Shown here one piece after another: positions 18,101 through 27,086 of a stretch of DNA of 64,000 nt. How positions within the stretch are numbered: the first letter of the stretch is position 1; each line of letters begins with the position of its first letter. A model generated the notes under the pieces. That model was given only the letters and a program-made list of their open reading frames with translations. It was not told the DNA's origin and made no database searches. The stretch covers positions 3,515,001-3,579,000 of the forward strand of contig NZ_CP067134.1 of assembly GCF_028553765.1 (NCBI RefSeq), given 5' to 3'. This DNA comes from Paracoccus stylophorae (GTDB lineage Bacteria; Pseudomonadota; Alphaproteobacteria; Rhodobacterales; Rhodobacteraceae). A program made the translations under genes and the position numbers.

Positions 18101-19676
18101 CGGTCACCGATGCATCCGCGCTGCCCGTCACGTCGCGCCCGGCCAGCATCGACAGCCGGGACAGATCGTCATAGCGGGCGTCGATATCGGTGGACAGAAG
18201 AAAGCCCCCCGACAGGCCCGACAGCAGGAAGAACCCCGACAACCCGTAATCCGAACCCGTGACGGTCAGCTGCGACACCTCGAACGCCTGTCCGGGGGTG
18301 AATTCGAACCGCGCCTGCCCGGTCACGTCCGTCCCGACCGCCTGCGCCACGCCCGCATCCTGAAATTCAAGCTGACGGGCGCCGAACTCGATGCCGCCGG
18401 TCACGGCCGACAGCGCGCTGCCGTCCAGCACCACCTGGCCCGACCCGTCCAGCGTCAGCGCGCCGATGGTGACCTGATCCTGCCGCAACTGCCCCACCCG
18501 GCCGGTCAGGGTCCAGCCCTCGCCCTGCGCGGCGTCGTAATGCAGGTCAAGCTTGCCCGATTCCACCGTGACCTGCCCATTGCCGCCGGGCAGGGCGACG
18601 GGGATCTGCGCGGCACCGGCATCGCGGCCCAGAAGAATGTCCAGATCGGCGCTTTGCGGCGCCGATTGCGCGTTCGTGGCCAGCGATCCCGACACCGTCA
18701 GCGCCTCGGTCTCGATCTTCAGTTCCGGGATGGTCAGCCGGCCATCCTCGCCGCGCCAGCCTTGCGCGACAAGCTGGGTGCTTTCGCCGAAAAAGGTGCG
18801 GTCGGCGGGCGGAACCAGCGACGCGACATCGCCGCCCAGGGTCAGCCGGAACGCGGTGCCGGGGGTGCCGTCCGGGCCCGGCGCGGCGTTCGCGCCGGCC
18901 TGACCCGTCACCCGCGGCTGGCCGTCGGTGGCAAGGCGGATATCGGCGGTAAAATCCTCCAGCGCGCCTTCGCCGGTGATCTGGGCCTCGATGGAGGGCT
19001 TGTCATACAGGTTCACCAGGTTGACCAGCAGACCGTCGGCATCCTCGTCCAGTTCCAGATTGACGCGCAGGATGCGGGTGTCGTTGGAATAGCCCGCATC
19101 CAGCACGAATTCGCCGCGCGGACCGTCAAGCCGGTCGATGGTCAGTTGCGCCTCGCCCTCTCCGCCCGCAAGGCTCATGCTGCCATTGACCGAGATGGCG
19201 GCCGCGACCCCGATCACCGGCTCGCCCAGTTCGACACGGCTGATGGCGATGTCCTGGATCTGCAACGAGACCGGCAGTTCGGGCAGCGCGAATTCGCGCG
19301 CCTCGGCCTGCGGGCGCTGATCGTCGCCCGCGGACGGCAGGCGCGGCATCTGGATTTCGGCCGCCGACATTTCCGCGATGTCCACCCGCCCGCGCAGCAG
19401 CGCGGCCCGGTTCCACTGGATCGCGCCATCGGTCAGGGTCAGCCAGACGCCCTCGGCATCCGCGATGGTGATCCGCTCGAACGTCGCGCGCGACGACAGC
19501 GCGCCCTCGAACCCGTCGATGACGACGCGCCGGCCGCTGCCCGACAGGTTCTTTTCCAGAAGCCGGGTCAGAAAACCGCGGTCGTCGCTTTCCTGTTCCG
19601 AGATTTCGCTGGCGCTTTGCGCGAACACCACCAGCGGCAGCATCAGCGCGAAAAAGATCGTGATGAATCTGCGCAT
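15192..19676 (-). CDS. tamB: TamB, inner-membrane AsmA-like translocation/lipid-transport protein
   Basis: A 1494-residue protein with an N-terminal signal anchor (RRFITIFFALMLPLVVFAQ) and a very long periplasmic beta-rich body that ends in the DUF490/TamB domain (MPEEEVLSQLLFGRGLDSIS through IGIYFERDY). TamB spans the periplasm and works with TamA in outer-membrane protein insertion and phospholipid transport. Residues roughly 610-1020 show repeated units of about 100 residues with the pattern (R/S)GAL...RRLELAGTG...LDGALAGETRLQV, consistent with the hydrophobic beta groove. Its ATG overlaps the tamA stop by one base (TGATG). Confidence 0.95.
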   Translation of the reverse strand: MRRFITIFFALMLPLVVFAQSASEISEQESDDRGFLTRLLEKNLSGSGRRVVIDGFEGALSSRATFERITIADAEGVWLTLTDGAIQWNRAALLRGRVDIAEMSAAEIQMPRLPSAGDDQRPQAEAREFALPELPVSLQIQDIAISRVELGEPVIGVAAAISVNGSMSLAGGEGEAQLTIDRLDGPRGEFVLDAGYSNDTRILRVNLELDEDADGLLVNLVNLYDKPSIEAQITGEGALEDFTADIRLATDGQPRVTGQAGANAAPGPDGTPGTAFRLTLGGDVASLVPPADRTFFGESTQLVAQGWRGEDGRLTIPELKIETEALTVSGSLATNAQSAPQSADLDILLGRDAGAAQIPVALPGGNGQVTVESGKLDLHYDAAQGEGWTLTGRVGQLRQDQVTIGALTLDGSGQVVLDGSALSAVTGGIEFGARQLEFQDAGVAQAVGTDVTGQARFEFTPGQAFEVSQLTVTGSDYGLSGFFLLSGLSGGFLLSTDIDARYDDLSRLSMLAGRDVTGSADASVTGYYRVLNRSFDLDAQITGTDISLDQPQLDRLLAGDSTIGLLVRRDETGIELDSLSVDAQGLTAEAQGYLNSLSSDVTAQISMPSLEAADPNYAGSLEAEAKLNGAAGQRRLSVSGEANDLKIGIEALDNALQGRTNLAIVAGETENDGFQVETFQLANPQLSAEGQGSFAPGALDATAQFRIVDLGAIRPDWSGTFQAQAQLSEQDGTRRVDLTGTGQDLSLGQQNVDGALTGTTRLTVQAEEKDGVITLRDVDLTNDQLTATAQGTYGEGVTDIAASIEARSLAFMGQGWRGALDVDGSFREAGDGVRRLELAGTGRDLAFGQAQLDGALAGETRLQVTGTERDGVFTIDRAQVENPRLNASAAGTVGGGQTDVSATLNAGDLRFLGNGISGALSADARVVEQGDLRRITATGTASGLSVGQPRVDPLLRGQTSFDLAATQSPQGLSFQRVDLSNPQLRIDASGDTASGLDVDARVNDLAVVQPRLPGPVRVNGVVRERGANFVVDLAATAPAGTDLRVTGTAARDFSTTDLSISGTSDASIANGFLRTRSIEGPLRLDLTLNGPPGLQALGGTLRLQGGELAEPGLGLRLEQMDVTAGFRNGRIDVDAAANVAAGGRITLNGPVDLTAGTVDLDVRLDRVIARDPNLYQTEINGQVSFAGRLAAGPVISGRIELGETEIRIPSTGLGGAKAIPDINHVGDRRPVRATRAKAGLEPYPSEASRDAEMGGPASTPPANPPRLDLVISAPNRVFIRGRGVDAEMGGDLVVRGTPRNVVPIGHLELIRGRVDLLGKRFDLTEGLVELQGSLIPVIRLVAETSQDGVTTRIIIDGEARDPDIRFEASPEMPEEEVLSQLLFGRGLDSISPLQAAQLANALAVLAGRGGEGIVGRLRDQVGLDDLDLQTDDEGNVQVRAGKYLSENLYTDISVGDNGQSTINLNLDISEHLRARGSAGSDGNNTIGIYFERDY

Positions 19677-21538
19677 CAGAATGCCTGCCCCAATCCCAGA
19701 TACAGTTGAACCCCGTCATCGGTGTCGCCGTCGCCGACCGGCGCGCCGATATCGAACCGCAACGGGCCGATCGGGGTCGCATAGCGCACGCCCGCCCCCG
19801 CGCCGGCGTGCCAGCGGCTGCTGCCCGACCACGCATCCTCGGCCCAGACGCGGCCGTAATCTGCGAACACGACCAGCCCGATGCGTTCGCGCACCTGGAA
19901 CCGGATCTCGGCGCTGGCATTCGCCACGCTCATGCCGCCGGTCTTGATCGGGCCGTCGTCTCCGGCGATCTCGTAGACGCCAAGCGATTGATAGGCCTGG
20001 CCGCGCACGGTGCCGCCGCCGCCCGAATAGAACAGGTATTCGCGCGGAGTCTCCTGGATCTCGCTGCCCAGAATGGTGCCGAAACGCGCCCTGCCGGCCA
20101 GCGTGAACCGGTCCTCCTCGCCGAAGGAATAATAGCTGCGCCCCTCGCCCAGAAGCCGCGCGCCGCTGCCGGTCTCGTCGAATCCCTTGAACGGCGTCGC
20201 CTCGCCGGACAGGTAAAAGCCGCGCTTGGCGTCGGTCGCCTCGTCGCGCCGGTCCCAGATCACGTCCATCGGAAAGGCCAGCGCCTTGAACCGGGTGGTG
20301 TCGCCGTTGTCGCGCACCCGCGCATAGAAATACTGGATCGCCAGATCGGCGGTCAGTTCGTCGCTGAAGATATGGTTGAACCCCAATGCGGCGCTGGCCG
20401 AATCGGAATCGTAATCCTCTTCACGCTCGCGCGCGATCCGGGTTTCGATATAGGCGGTGGTGTCGGGTGTGACCGTGGCCGGGCGGTCGATCCGCACGGT
20501 CAGCCTTTCGTCGCGCCCGCTGATGTCGGATTCGATATCGGACACGGTGCCGTCGATCCGCAGCCGTTCGGCGCCGCCCAGAAGGTTGCGATGCATCCAG
20601 TAGGCCGAGACCTGCGCCCCGTCGGTGCTGGAAATCTCGAACCCCGCGCCGATCCTGCGCGGCTTTTGTTCCACGACCGTCAGATCGACATCCATGGTGT
20701 TGCCCGGACCCAGATCGGCGGCCTCGTCCAGCGTCACCGCCGAAAACACGCCGGCGCGGCGCAGGCGCTTGCGGACGGTTTCCAGTTCCTCGGGGTCGAA
20801 CCGCTCGCCTTCGGGGAAACCCGCGATCTTGCGCAGGCGGCGCGGGTCCATCCGCTCGTATCCCGAGATGTTCAGCCTGCCGAAGGTCACGGTCGGGCCG
20901 GGGGCCAGCGCGATCTGGCTGTCGACGGTTTCACTGGGGTGATCGGCGGTGATCTGCTGGCCGGCGACATCCGCCTTGGCGTGACCGTAATTGCGCCAGC
21001 CATCCACGCCTGCCAGCGCCGCGGCCTTGATCGTGCCGGTTCCGGCGGTTTCGCCCTGTGCGTATTCGTCGGGAATCTCGCTTGCGGGCGCCACCGGCGC
21101 GATCGCGGCGCGCGAGAACCTGAATGTCGGCCCCGGCTGGACCGTCACCACCACGGACCTGACGATCTCGGGCGCGTCCAGCGGCGCGATGCCCGCAGCC
21201 TCGACCCCGTCCAGCGTGATATAGATTTGCGCCGAATAATGGCCCTGATCGTAAAGCGCGCCCAGAATCCGGGCATAATCGGCGCGCGCGGCGGCCAGAA
21301 CGTCCTGCCCGGTCGTCCGCCCTTCCTGAAGCGCGCCGGAAATCAGCGAGGTGTTACGGATCACCCGTTCAAGCGCGTCGTCGTCGCCGGCGATGCGGAA
21401 ATCCAGATCGACCGGACCCTCGGTCTTGCTGCCGCCGCCGAACAGCCCCGAGAACGGCGACGAGGATTGCCCCACCGCCATGCCACCGAAGCCCAACGCG
21501 GTGGTCACGATCAACCCCACCCGCAGATATGCCCGCAT
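19676..21538 (-). CDS. tamA: TamA, Omp85-family outer-membrane protein
   Basis: A 620-residue outer-membrane protein with a signal peptide (MRAYLRVGLIVTTALGFGGMAVGQ), POTRA domains over about residues 45-260, and a C-terminal 16-strand Omp85 barrel ending in phenylalanine (LYLGLGQAF), the usual beta-signal for BAM. The barrel carries conserved pieces such as FLYSGGGGTVRGQAYQSLG. Together with TamB it forms the TAM system. The start at 21538 places the signal peptide at the N-terminus; the extra 11 codons upstream are not needed. tamB follows with a one-base overlap. Confidence 0.94.
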   Translation of the reverse strand: MRAYLRVGLIVTTALGFGGMAVGQSSSPFSGLFGGGSKTEGPVDLDFRIAGDDDALERVIRNTSLISGALQEGRTTGQDVLAAARADYARILGALYDQGHYSAQIYITLDGVEAAGIAPLDAPEIVRSVVVTVQPGPTFRFSRAAIAPVAPASEIPDEYAQGETAGTGTIKAAALAGVDGWRNYGHAKADVAGQQITADHPSETVDSQIALAPGPTVTFGRLNISGYERMDPRRLRKIAGFPEGERFDPEELETVRKRLRRAGVFSAVTLDEAADLGPGNTMDVDLTVVEQKPRRIGAGFEISSTDGAQVSAYWMHRNLLGGAERLRIDGTVSDIESDISGRDERLTVRIDRPATVTPDTTAYIETRIAREREEDYDSDSASAALGFNHIFSDELTADLAIQYFYARVRDNGDTTRFKALAFPMDVIWDRRDEATDAKRGFYLSGEATPFKGFDETGSGARLLGEGRSYYSFGEEDRFTLAGRARFGTILGSEIQETPREYLFYSGGGGTVRGQAYQSLGVYEIAGDDGPIKTGGMSVANASAEIRFQVRERIGLVVFADYGRVWAEDAWSGSSRWHAGAGAGVRYATPIGPLRFDIGAPVGDGDTDDGVQLYLGLGQAF

Positions 21539-21656
21539 CGTTCCTGCCCTGCCATTCGTGCTTTGCCGCATTATGAACAGGAAGAGGCCCGCGAATCCAG
21601 CACTTCATGGCGGAAACCCCGCCTGCCGCGCAAGGTTTTCGCGCCCGGTGTGGCGT

Positions 21657-22583
21657 TCAGGTCAGCGCCTTCAGGCACCCGTGCAGCGCGGCCATATCGT
21701 CGCGGATCAGAAAGATCGGCGTGTTTTCAGGAATGTGGCGCATGAACGGCTGGGCCAGAAAGCCGCGCTGAAAGTCCTGCATCCGGTCGGCGATGCTGCG
21801 CCCGACGCCGCCGGCAAGATACAGCCCCTCCAGCGGCATGAAATGCAGCGCCAGTTCGCGACACATCAGCCCGACCAGTTCCGCAAACAGGCCATAGGTC
21901 GCCACCGCCGCCGGATCGCCCGCCCTTGCGGCGCGCGCGATGTCCTCGGCGCGGATCGGATCGCTGGCGGTGCGCGCGGCATGCAGCCGCGACAGGCCGC
22001 GCCCGGCGAAGGTCTCTTCGGTCGAGGCGAACTGCCGCGCCGTCTGCGCGCCCAGAAGATCGGCCAGACGCAGATGGATATTGGCGGGCAGGTTCGTGTG
22101 GCCTTCCTCGGCCTCCATCGCCGTGACGCCACCGCCCGCCGACATGCGCACGGCGCAGACATTGAAGCCGGTGCCCAGACCCACGACCAATGCCTGATCG
22201 TTGCGCGCGCGGTCTGCGGGTGCCGTGCGCAGGACCGCCACCCCGTCTTCCCGCAACGACGGAATCGCATGGCCCAAGGCGGTCAGATCGTTGATCAGCA
22301 GGACCCGGTCCGCATCGGTCAGCCGCGCCAGCCGATCCTGATCGAAATCCCAGTCGCGATTGGTCAGCCGCGCCTTGCCGCCGCTGACCGGGCCGGCGAC
22401 CGCGATGCAGACCGACTCGATATGCGGCTGGTCCTGTTCCTGCAGAAAGCGCCGCACGACATCGTCGAAGCCGGCGAAATCGTCGCCCCGGAAACGGGTG
22501 ACGGACTGGCCGTCGATGACATGGTCGCGCGCAATCGCCAGCCGCGCATTGGTGCCGCCGACATCCCCCAGAAGCATCGCCAT
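21657..22583 (-). CDS. glk: Glucokinase
   Basis: A 308-residue bacterial glucokinase of the Glk family that phosphorylates glucose to glucose 6-phosphate with ATP. The phosphate-1 loop LLGDVGGTNARLAIA is at residues 4-18, the phosphate-2 region is VVGLGTGFNVCAV, and the adenosine site is YLAGGVGRSIADRM near residues 255-268. The length is slightly below the E. coli enzyme. It lies 118 bases upstream of tamA on the same strand, and the opposite side is divergent from a small secreted protein. No sugar transporter is nearby, so this appears to be a housekeeping enzyme. Confidence 0.93.
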   Translation of the reverse strand: MAMLLGDVGGTNARLAIARDHVIDGQSVTRFRGDDFAGFDDVVRRFLQEQDQPHIESVCIAVAGPVSGGKARLTNRDWDFDQDRLARLTDADRVLLINDLTALGHAIPSLREDGVAVLRTAPADRARNDQALVVGLGTGFNVCAVRMSAGGGVTAMEAEEGHTNLPANIHLRLADLLGAQTARQFASTEETFAGRGLSRLHAARTASDPIRAEDIARAARAGDPAAVATYGLFAELVGLMCRELALHFMPLEGLYLAGGVGRSIADRMQDFQRGFLAQPFMRHIPENTPIFLIRDDMAALHGCLKALT

Positions 22584-22739
22584 CCTGTATCCTCGCCGTC
22601 ATCGCCTGCCGGTCTGCTTACGCCAGATCGGCGCGCGATTCGATAGGGCGCGGGCGGCACGGTTCGGGCACGCCCGGAACCCGCCGGGGCGGCTTGGCGT
22701 TGCCAGACCGACGAACGACACATCCGAAAGGCCGAAACC

Positions 22740-23168
22740 ATGACCCGCACCGCACACCGCATCGCCCGCCTGAGTATGGCCGGCAGCGTCGCGCTGCTGA
22801 CGGCCATGCCCGCACTGGCCGCCTCGCGCGCCGATCAGCCGGTTCAGGGCTGGTCGGCCATGTCCGGCATTGCCGTTCCCGATCTTCTGGACCGCGCGCA
22901 GGACATGCCCACATCGGACATGGCGGTCGGCGATCAGCCCTATTGCGCCGACGATCCCGAGATTCACCAGACGCTGCACCACGATTTCGCCGAAAAGCCG
23001 GTCGATGCCTCGCACGAGGGGACCCAGCTTTGGGGGTCGGATCGGTTGGGCACCTGGACGCTGGTGGCCCCGCGCGAGGATCGCACAAGCTGCATCATCG
23101 CCTCGGGCATCGGGTATGATCCGGAAAAGGACGTCGAGGTCTACTACCGGACGGCCGGGCTGAAGTGA
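22740..23168 (+). CDS. Secreted hypothetical protein
   Basis: A 142-residue protein with a clear signal peptide (about 1-27, ending PALAAS). The mature part has two cysteines (in QPYCADDP and TSCIIASGIGY) that could pair, and the conserved-looking stretch HHDFAEKPVDASHEGTQLWG with STOP soon after VYYRTAGLK. The latter half resembles small periplasmic proteins of Rhodobacterales, but I do not recognise a family or function. It is divergent from glk and convergent with the ABC operon, whose ATPase stop is directly adjacent. Confidence 0.7.
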   Translation: MTRTAHRIARLSMAGSVALLTAMPALAASRADQPVQGWSAMSGIAVPDLLDRAQDMPTSDMAVGDQPYCADDPEIHQTLHHDFAEKPVDASHEGTQLWGSDRLGTWTLVAPREDRTSCIIASGIGYDPEKDVEVYYRTAGLK

Positions 23169-23909
23169 TCAGCCGACGCGGCGCAGGAAGCTGCGCGTCC
23201 GGTCGTCCTGCGGGTTGCCGAAGATCTGGTCGGGCGGCCCCTGTTCCACGATCCGCCCGCCTTCCATGAAGACGATGCGGTCCGCGATCTCGCGCGCGAA
23301 CTGCATCTCGTGGGTGACGATCAGCATCGTCTGGCGCCCGTCCGCGATGGCCCGGATCAGGTCCAGAACCTCGCCCACCCATTCGGGGTCCAGCGCGCTG
23401 GTCGGCTCGTCGAACAGCATCAGATCGGCATCCAGCGCCATGGCGCGCCCGATGCCGACGCGCTGCTGCTGACCGCCCGACATGCCCGAAGGATAGCTGT
23501 CGCCGCGATCGCCCAGCCCGATCTGCGACAGGATCTTGTCCGCGCGCGCCAGCGCCTTGTCCTTCGGCCAGCCGCGAACCGTGGTCAGCCCCTCCATGAT
23601 GTTCTCGCGCGCGGTCTTGTTGGCAAACAGCGCATAGTTCTGGAACACGAAGCCCGTGCGCCGGCGCAGCGCGAGGATCTGGGACTTGCCGGCCTTCGCG
23701 GCGTCCACCTGCAGATCGCCGATCACGATCCGCCCCTCATCGGGCCGGTCCAGCCAGTTCAGGCAGCGCAGCAACGTGGATTTGCCGGTGCCCGAGGGGC
23801 CGATGATGGCCACCCGCTCGCCCGGTTTCAGGCACAGGTCGATGCCGTTCAGGACGGTGTTGGTGCCGAAACGCTTGATCAGCCCGTCCACCTCGATCTC
23901 GCAACTCAT
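23169..23909 (-). CDS. Polar amino-acid ABC transporter, ATP-binding protein
   Basis: A 246-residue ABC ATPase of the polar amino-acid uptake family (GlnQ/HisP type). Walker A is GPSGTGKS (37-44), the signature is MSGGQQQRV with M in place of the common L, and Walker B is LMLFDEPTSALDPE followed by the switch IVTHEMQFARE. It energises import through the adjacent permease. The chosen start 23909 overlaps the permease stop by four bases (ATGA); the longer open frame upstream is antisense-frame noise. It is the last gene of the binding protein-permease-ATPase operon. Confidence 0.94.
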   Translation of the reverse strand: MSCEIEVDGLIKRFGTNTVLNGIDLCLKPGERVAIIGPSGTGKSTLLRCLNWLDRPDEGRIVIGDLQVDAAKAGKSQILALRRRTGFVFQNYALFANKTARENIMEGLTTVRGWPKDKALARADKILSQIGLGDRGDSYPSGMSGGQQQRVGIGRAMALDADLMLFDEPTSALDPEWVGEVLDLIRAIADGRQTMLIVTHEMQFAREIADRIVFMEGGRIVEQGPPDQIFGNPQDDRTRSFLRRVG

Positions 23910-24580
23910 CGCGCCACCGCCTTTCCCAGATGCGTCTCCATCCGGCGCTGGCCGACCGACAGCAATTCGACGATGCCCCAGTAGAACAGGGCGACGACCA
24001 GAAACGCCTCGAGGTACAGGAAACTGCCCGCGGCCTCTTTCTGCGCCGCGCCCATCATCTCGGTCACGCCCAGGGTGAAGGCCAGCGAGGTGCTTTTGAT
24101 CATGTCGATGAAATAGTTCATCAGCGTGGGCGCGGCGACGCGGGCGGCCTGCGGCAGCACGATCCGCCGCAGAAGCTGACCCTGCGTCATGCCGATGGAC
24201 TGCGCCGCCTCCCACTGGCTGCGATCCACGCCCAAGATCGCGCCGCGGATGCTTTCGGCCATATAGGCCGAGAAATGCAGCGTCAGCCCGAAGATCGCGG
24301 CGGTGACGCCGTTGATGCTGGTCATGAAGGTCAGCATCTGGGGCAGGCCGTAATAGAACAGGAACAGCTGCACCAGCAGCGGCGTGCCCCGAAAAAAGCT
24401 GATGAACACCGCCACGACCCGGTCCAGCACCGGCAGCCGCAGAACCCGCACGATGGCAAGGATTGCGGCCAGGGCCAGCGCGGCGATCATGGCGATGATC
24501 GCCATGAACAGGGTCAGCGGGACATAGCCGGCAATGACCGGCGCCAGATCCCACATATAGGCGATGTCCAGTGGCCGCAT
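23906..24580 (-). CDS. Polar amino-acid ABC transporter, permease
   Basis: A 224-residue membrane permease with about five helices and the HisMQ-type EAA loop (EAAQSIGMTQGQLLRRIVLPQA) that contacts the ATPase. An early FFRGTPLLVQLFLFYYG segment is typical of the amino-acid family. There is one permease gene, so the channel is probably a homodimer, the arrangement also seen in cystine importers; substrate is not proven. Its ATG overlaps the binding-protein stop by one base (TAATG), and its stop overlaps the ATPase start. Confidence 0.92.
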   Translation of the reverse strand: MRPLDIAYMWDLAPVIAGYVPLTLFMAIIAMIAALALAAILAIVRVLRLPVLDRVVAVFISFFRGTPLLVQLFLFYYGLPQMLTFMTSINGVTAAIFGLTLHFSAYMAESIRGAILGVDRSQWEAAQSIGMTQGQLLRRIVLPQAARVAAPTLMNYFIDMIKSTSLAFTLGVTEMMGAAQKEAAGSFLYLEAFLVVALFYWGIVELLSVGQRRMETHLGKAVAR

Positions 24581-25338
24581 TACTCGGCGTCAGCCGGAAC
24601 GGTCACGTCGGAATCCAGCCATTTCTGCGAAATCTCGGCCAGGGTTCCGTTTTCCTTCAGCGTCGTGATCGCCGCATCGACCCGGTCGCGCATCGCCCGA
24701 CCCGCCTCGTCGTCGCGGAACGGCAGGGCGTTGCGGATCTCGTCGAAAGGCTGGCCGGCCAGGGCCAGCGGCAGCGGGCTTTCCTTGATCACCTGCGCCG
24801 ATGACACCCGGTCCATCACGAAGGCATCGACGCGGCCCAACGCCGTGTCCTGTTCGATGTTGCTGTCATAGGTGCGGATGTCGATCTGGTCGGCATAGGG
24901 CAGATCGCGCAGCAACTCCTCGAAGTTGGAACCCAGATTGACCGCGACCGTGCGGCCCTTCAGGCTTTCGGGGCCGGTGATCTCATCCTCGTTGCCGGCC
25001 TTCACCACCACCTGCGCGCCGTCATAGACATAGGGCTGGGTGAAAACGAACTTTTCCTCGCGTTCGGGGGTGATGGTGATCTGGTTGGCGATGGTGTCGA
25101 TGCGGTTCGATTCCAGCGCCCCGATCAGCCCGGAGAAGGACATCGTCACAAACTCGATGTCGTCGCCGGTTTCCTCGCCGATGGCGTTCATCAGATCGAC
25201 CTCGAAACCCTGCAACTCGTCGGCGCGGGTGAAGGTGAACGGGAAATAGCTGCCCGACATGCCGACACGGATCGTCTCGGCGGCGGCGGGCAGGGCAGTC
25301 GTCACGGCAAGGATGGCCGTCAGGATCGTCTTGCGCAT
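24580..25338 (-). CDS. Amino-acid ABC transporter substrate-binding protein
   Basis: A 252-residue periplasmic binding protein (family 3) with a signal peptide ending in PAAAE. Typical motifs are RVGMSGSYFPFTF, LQGFEVDLMNAIGEETG and the hinge segment NQITITPEREEKFVFTQPYVYDG. It captures a polar amino acid or a related compound for the adjacent permease. AAGGAG lies at the right distance before ATG 25338. This is the first gene of its operon and follows a 277-base non-coding stretch that it shares with the divergent TRAP operon. Confidence 0.92.
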   Translation of the reverse strand: MRKTILTAILAVTTALPAAAETIRVGMSGSYFPFTFTRADELQGFEVDLMNAIGEETGDDIEFVTMSFSGLIGALESNRIDTIANQITITPEREEKFVFTQPYVYDGAQVVVKAGNEDEITGPESLKGRTVAVNLGSNFEELLRDLPYADQIDIRTYDSNIEQDTALGRVDAFVMDRVSSAQVIKESPLPLALAGQPFDEIRNALPFRDDEAGRAMRDRVDAAITTLKENGTLAEISQKWLDSDVTVPADAE

Positions 25339-25615
25339 CGGAAAAACTCCTTGAATTCAACACGGCCTAGATGCGCATCCGGCCGCAGCGGGGCAACCGG
25401 CCCGCGTCCGGCGGCGCGAAATAAGGACAGCGTCGCGGGGCGCGCGGGGCGGTCAGGGACTGCTTCCTGCGGCCAACCCGCGACGCGGAACTTTGTTCCC
25501 CGGCCCGCGCCGCGGCCTGTCGCAGCCGGTCCGGCGCAGACGGGCGCGGCGGCGGGCGATTGCACATCCGCTGCGGGTCGCGCAAACTCTGCCCGGAAAA
25601 ACGGGAGAGTTCGTG

Positions 25616-26584
25616 ATGAAACAGTTCTACGCCGCCGCGCTGATCGGTGCGGCCGCCATCGCCCCGGCCGGGGCGCAGGAAATCAAGATCGGCTATGCGC
25701 TGGCCGAAGACAGCCATTACGGCGTCGCCGCCAAGGCGTTCGAGGAATCGCTGACCGAAAGCCTGGGCGACCAGTTCACGTTCCGCCATTTCCCCTCATC
25801 CGGGCTTGGCGGCGAACGCGAGGTGGTCGAGGGGGTGCAGCTTGGCACCGTGGAAATGACCATCGTCTCGACCGGCACGCTGTCCAATTTCGTGCCGGAA
25901 TCGGGGGTCTTCGACGTGCCCTTCCTGTTTCGCGATCTGGACCACGCCCGCAAGGTGCTGGACGGCGAGATCGGACAGGACATGCTGGCGAAATTCGACG
26001 ATGCGGGTCTGCACGCGCTGGCCTGGGGCGAGCAGGGGTTCCGCCACATCACCAATAATCGCGGCGCCATCCAGACGCCCGCCGACACCGAAGGGCTGAA
26101 GATCCGCACGATGGAAAATCCGGTCCACATCCAGGCGTTCAAGGCGCTTGGCGCGGCACCCACGCCGATGGCATGGCCCGAGGTGATCGGCGCGTTGCAG
26201 CAGGGCGCCATCGACGGGCAGGAAAACCCGCTGTCGGTGATCGTCTCGGCCAAGCTGAGCGAGGTGCAGGATTATCTGACGCTGGACGGCCATGTCTATT
26301 CGCCGGCGGTGATCCTGATCGCGCCCGCGCTGTGGGACGGTCTGGACGAAGACCAGAAGGCCGCGTTCGATCAGGCCGCCGCCGATGCCGTCGCCGCCAT
26401 GCGCGGCTATGTGGACGAGGTCGAGGCATCGGGCGTCGCCGCGCTGAAGGAACAGGGGATGGAGGTCAACGAATTGTCGCCTGAACAGAAAGCCGCGTTC
26501 CGCGATGCGCTGTCCGAGCCTTACAAGGATTACGAGGCGCAGTTCGGCAAGGACCTGATGGACCGTATCCAGGCCGCCGAATAG
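25616..26584 (+). CDS. dctP: TRAP transporter substrate-binding protein DctP
   Basis: A 322-residue periplasmic binding protein of the DctP family with a signal peptide ending APAGAQ. Family marks are IGYALAEDSHYG at the mature N-terminus and LKIRTMENPVHIQAFKALGA, which holds the conserved arginine that binds the substrate carboxylate. GGGAGAG lies just upstream of the ATG; a GTG three bases earlier is an alternative start. It heads a dctPQM operon for uptake of a C4-dicarboxylate or another organic acid; the ligand cannot be read from the sequence. Confidence 0.92.
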   Translation: MKQFYAAALIGAAAIAPAGAQEIKIGYALAEDSHYGVAAKAFEESLTESLGDQFTFRHFPSSGLGGEREVVEGVQLGTVEMTIVSTGTLSNFVPESGVFDVPFLFRDLDHARKVLDGEIGQDMLAKFDDAGLHALAWGEQGFRHITNNRGAIQTPADTEGLKIRTMENPVHIQAFKALGAAPTPMAWPEVIGALQQGAIDGQENPLSVIVSAKLSEVQDYLTLDGHVYSPAVILIAPALWDGLDEDQKAAFDQAAADAVAAMRGYVDEVEASGVAALKEQGMEVNELSPEQKAAFRDALSEPYKDYEAQFGKDLMDRIQAAE

Positions 26585-26591
26585 GGGCAGG

Positions 26592-27086
26592 ATGCGCCGG
26601 ATCGAACGCGCCTTCGTCGTGCTGAACGGCGCCGCCGTCATCGCCGGGCTTGCCCTGATGGCGGTGGTGGTCGGCTGGAACGTCGCCGCCCGCTATCTGT
26701 GGGCGGGCTCGCTGCCCTGGGCCGACGAGGTCGCGCGCTATGCGATGATCTGGCTGACATTCCTGGGCAGCGGTCTTGCCCTGCGCGAGGGCGCCCATGT
26801 CGCCATCGCCAACGCGCAAGAGGCGCTGCCCGGCCCGGCGCAGCGCGCGCTGCGCTGGCTGATCCTGCTGACGCTGTTTGGGTTCTTCGCGTTCATGGTG
26901 TGGGTCGGCATCGACTACATGAACCGGATGGCGGTGCAGAAATCGGCGGCGCTGCGGCTGCCGATGCGGTGGGTCTATGCGGCCATGCCCGCCGGTTTCG
27001 CGCTGATGATCGCGCATCTGGCGCTGATCGCGCCGCGCTATCTGCGCGCCGGCTTCCAGCCCTCGGACGAGGCCGCGCGTGGTTGA
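26592..27086 (+). CDS. dctQ: TRAP transporter small permease DctQ
   Basis: A 164-residue four-helix membrane protein of the DctQ type. The motif WADEVARYAMIWLTFLGSGLALREGAHVAI is typical of the small TRAP subunit. It forms the membrane complex with DctM and interacts with DctP. It begins 7 bases after dctP, and its end overlaps the dctM start by 8 bases. Confidence 0.92.
   Translation: MRRIERAFVVLNGAAVIAGLALMAVVVGWNVAARYLWAGSLPWADEVARYAMIWLTFLGSGLALREGAHVAIANAQEALPGPAQRALRWLILLTLFGFFAFMVWVGIDYMNRMAVQKSAALRLPMRWVYAAMPAGFALMIAHLALIAPRYLRAGFQPSDEAARG

Noticed and set aside
25339..25615. Possible small gene or RNA in the longest non-coding interval
   Set aside because: Only GC-rich sequence with frame-shifted stops is seen; no ORF with ribosome site, no clear hairpin and T-run.
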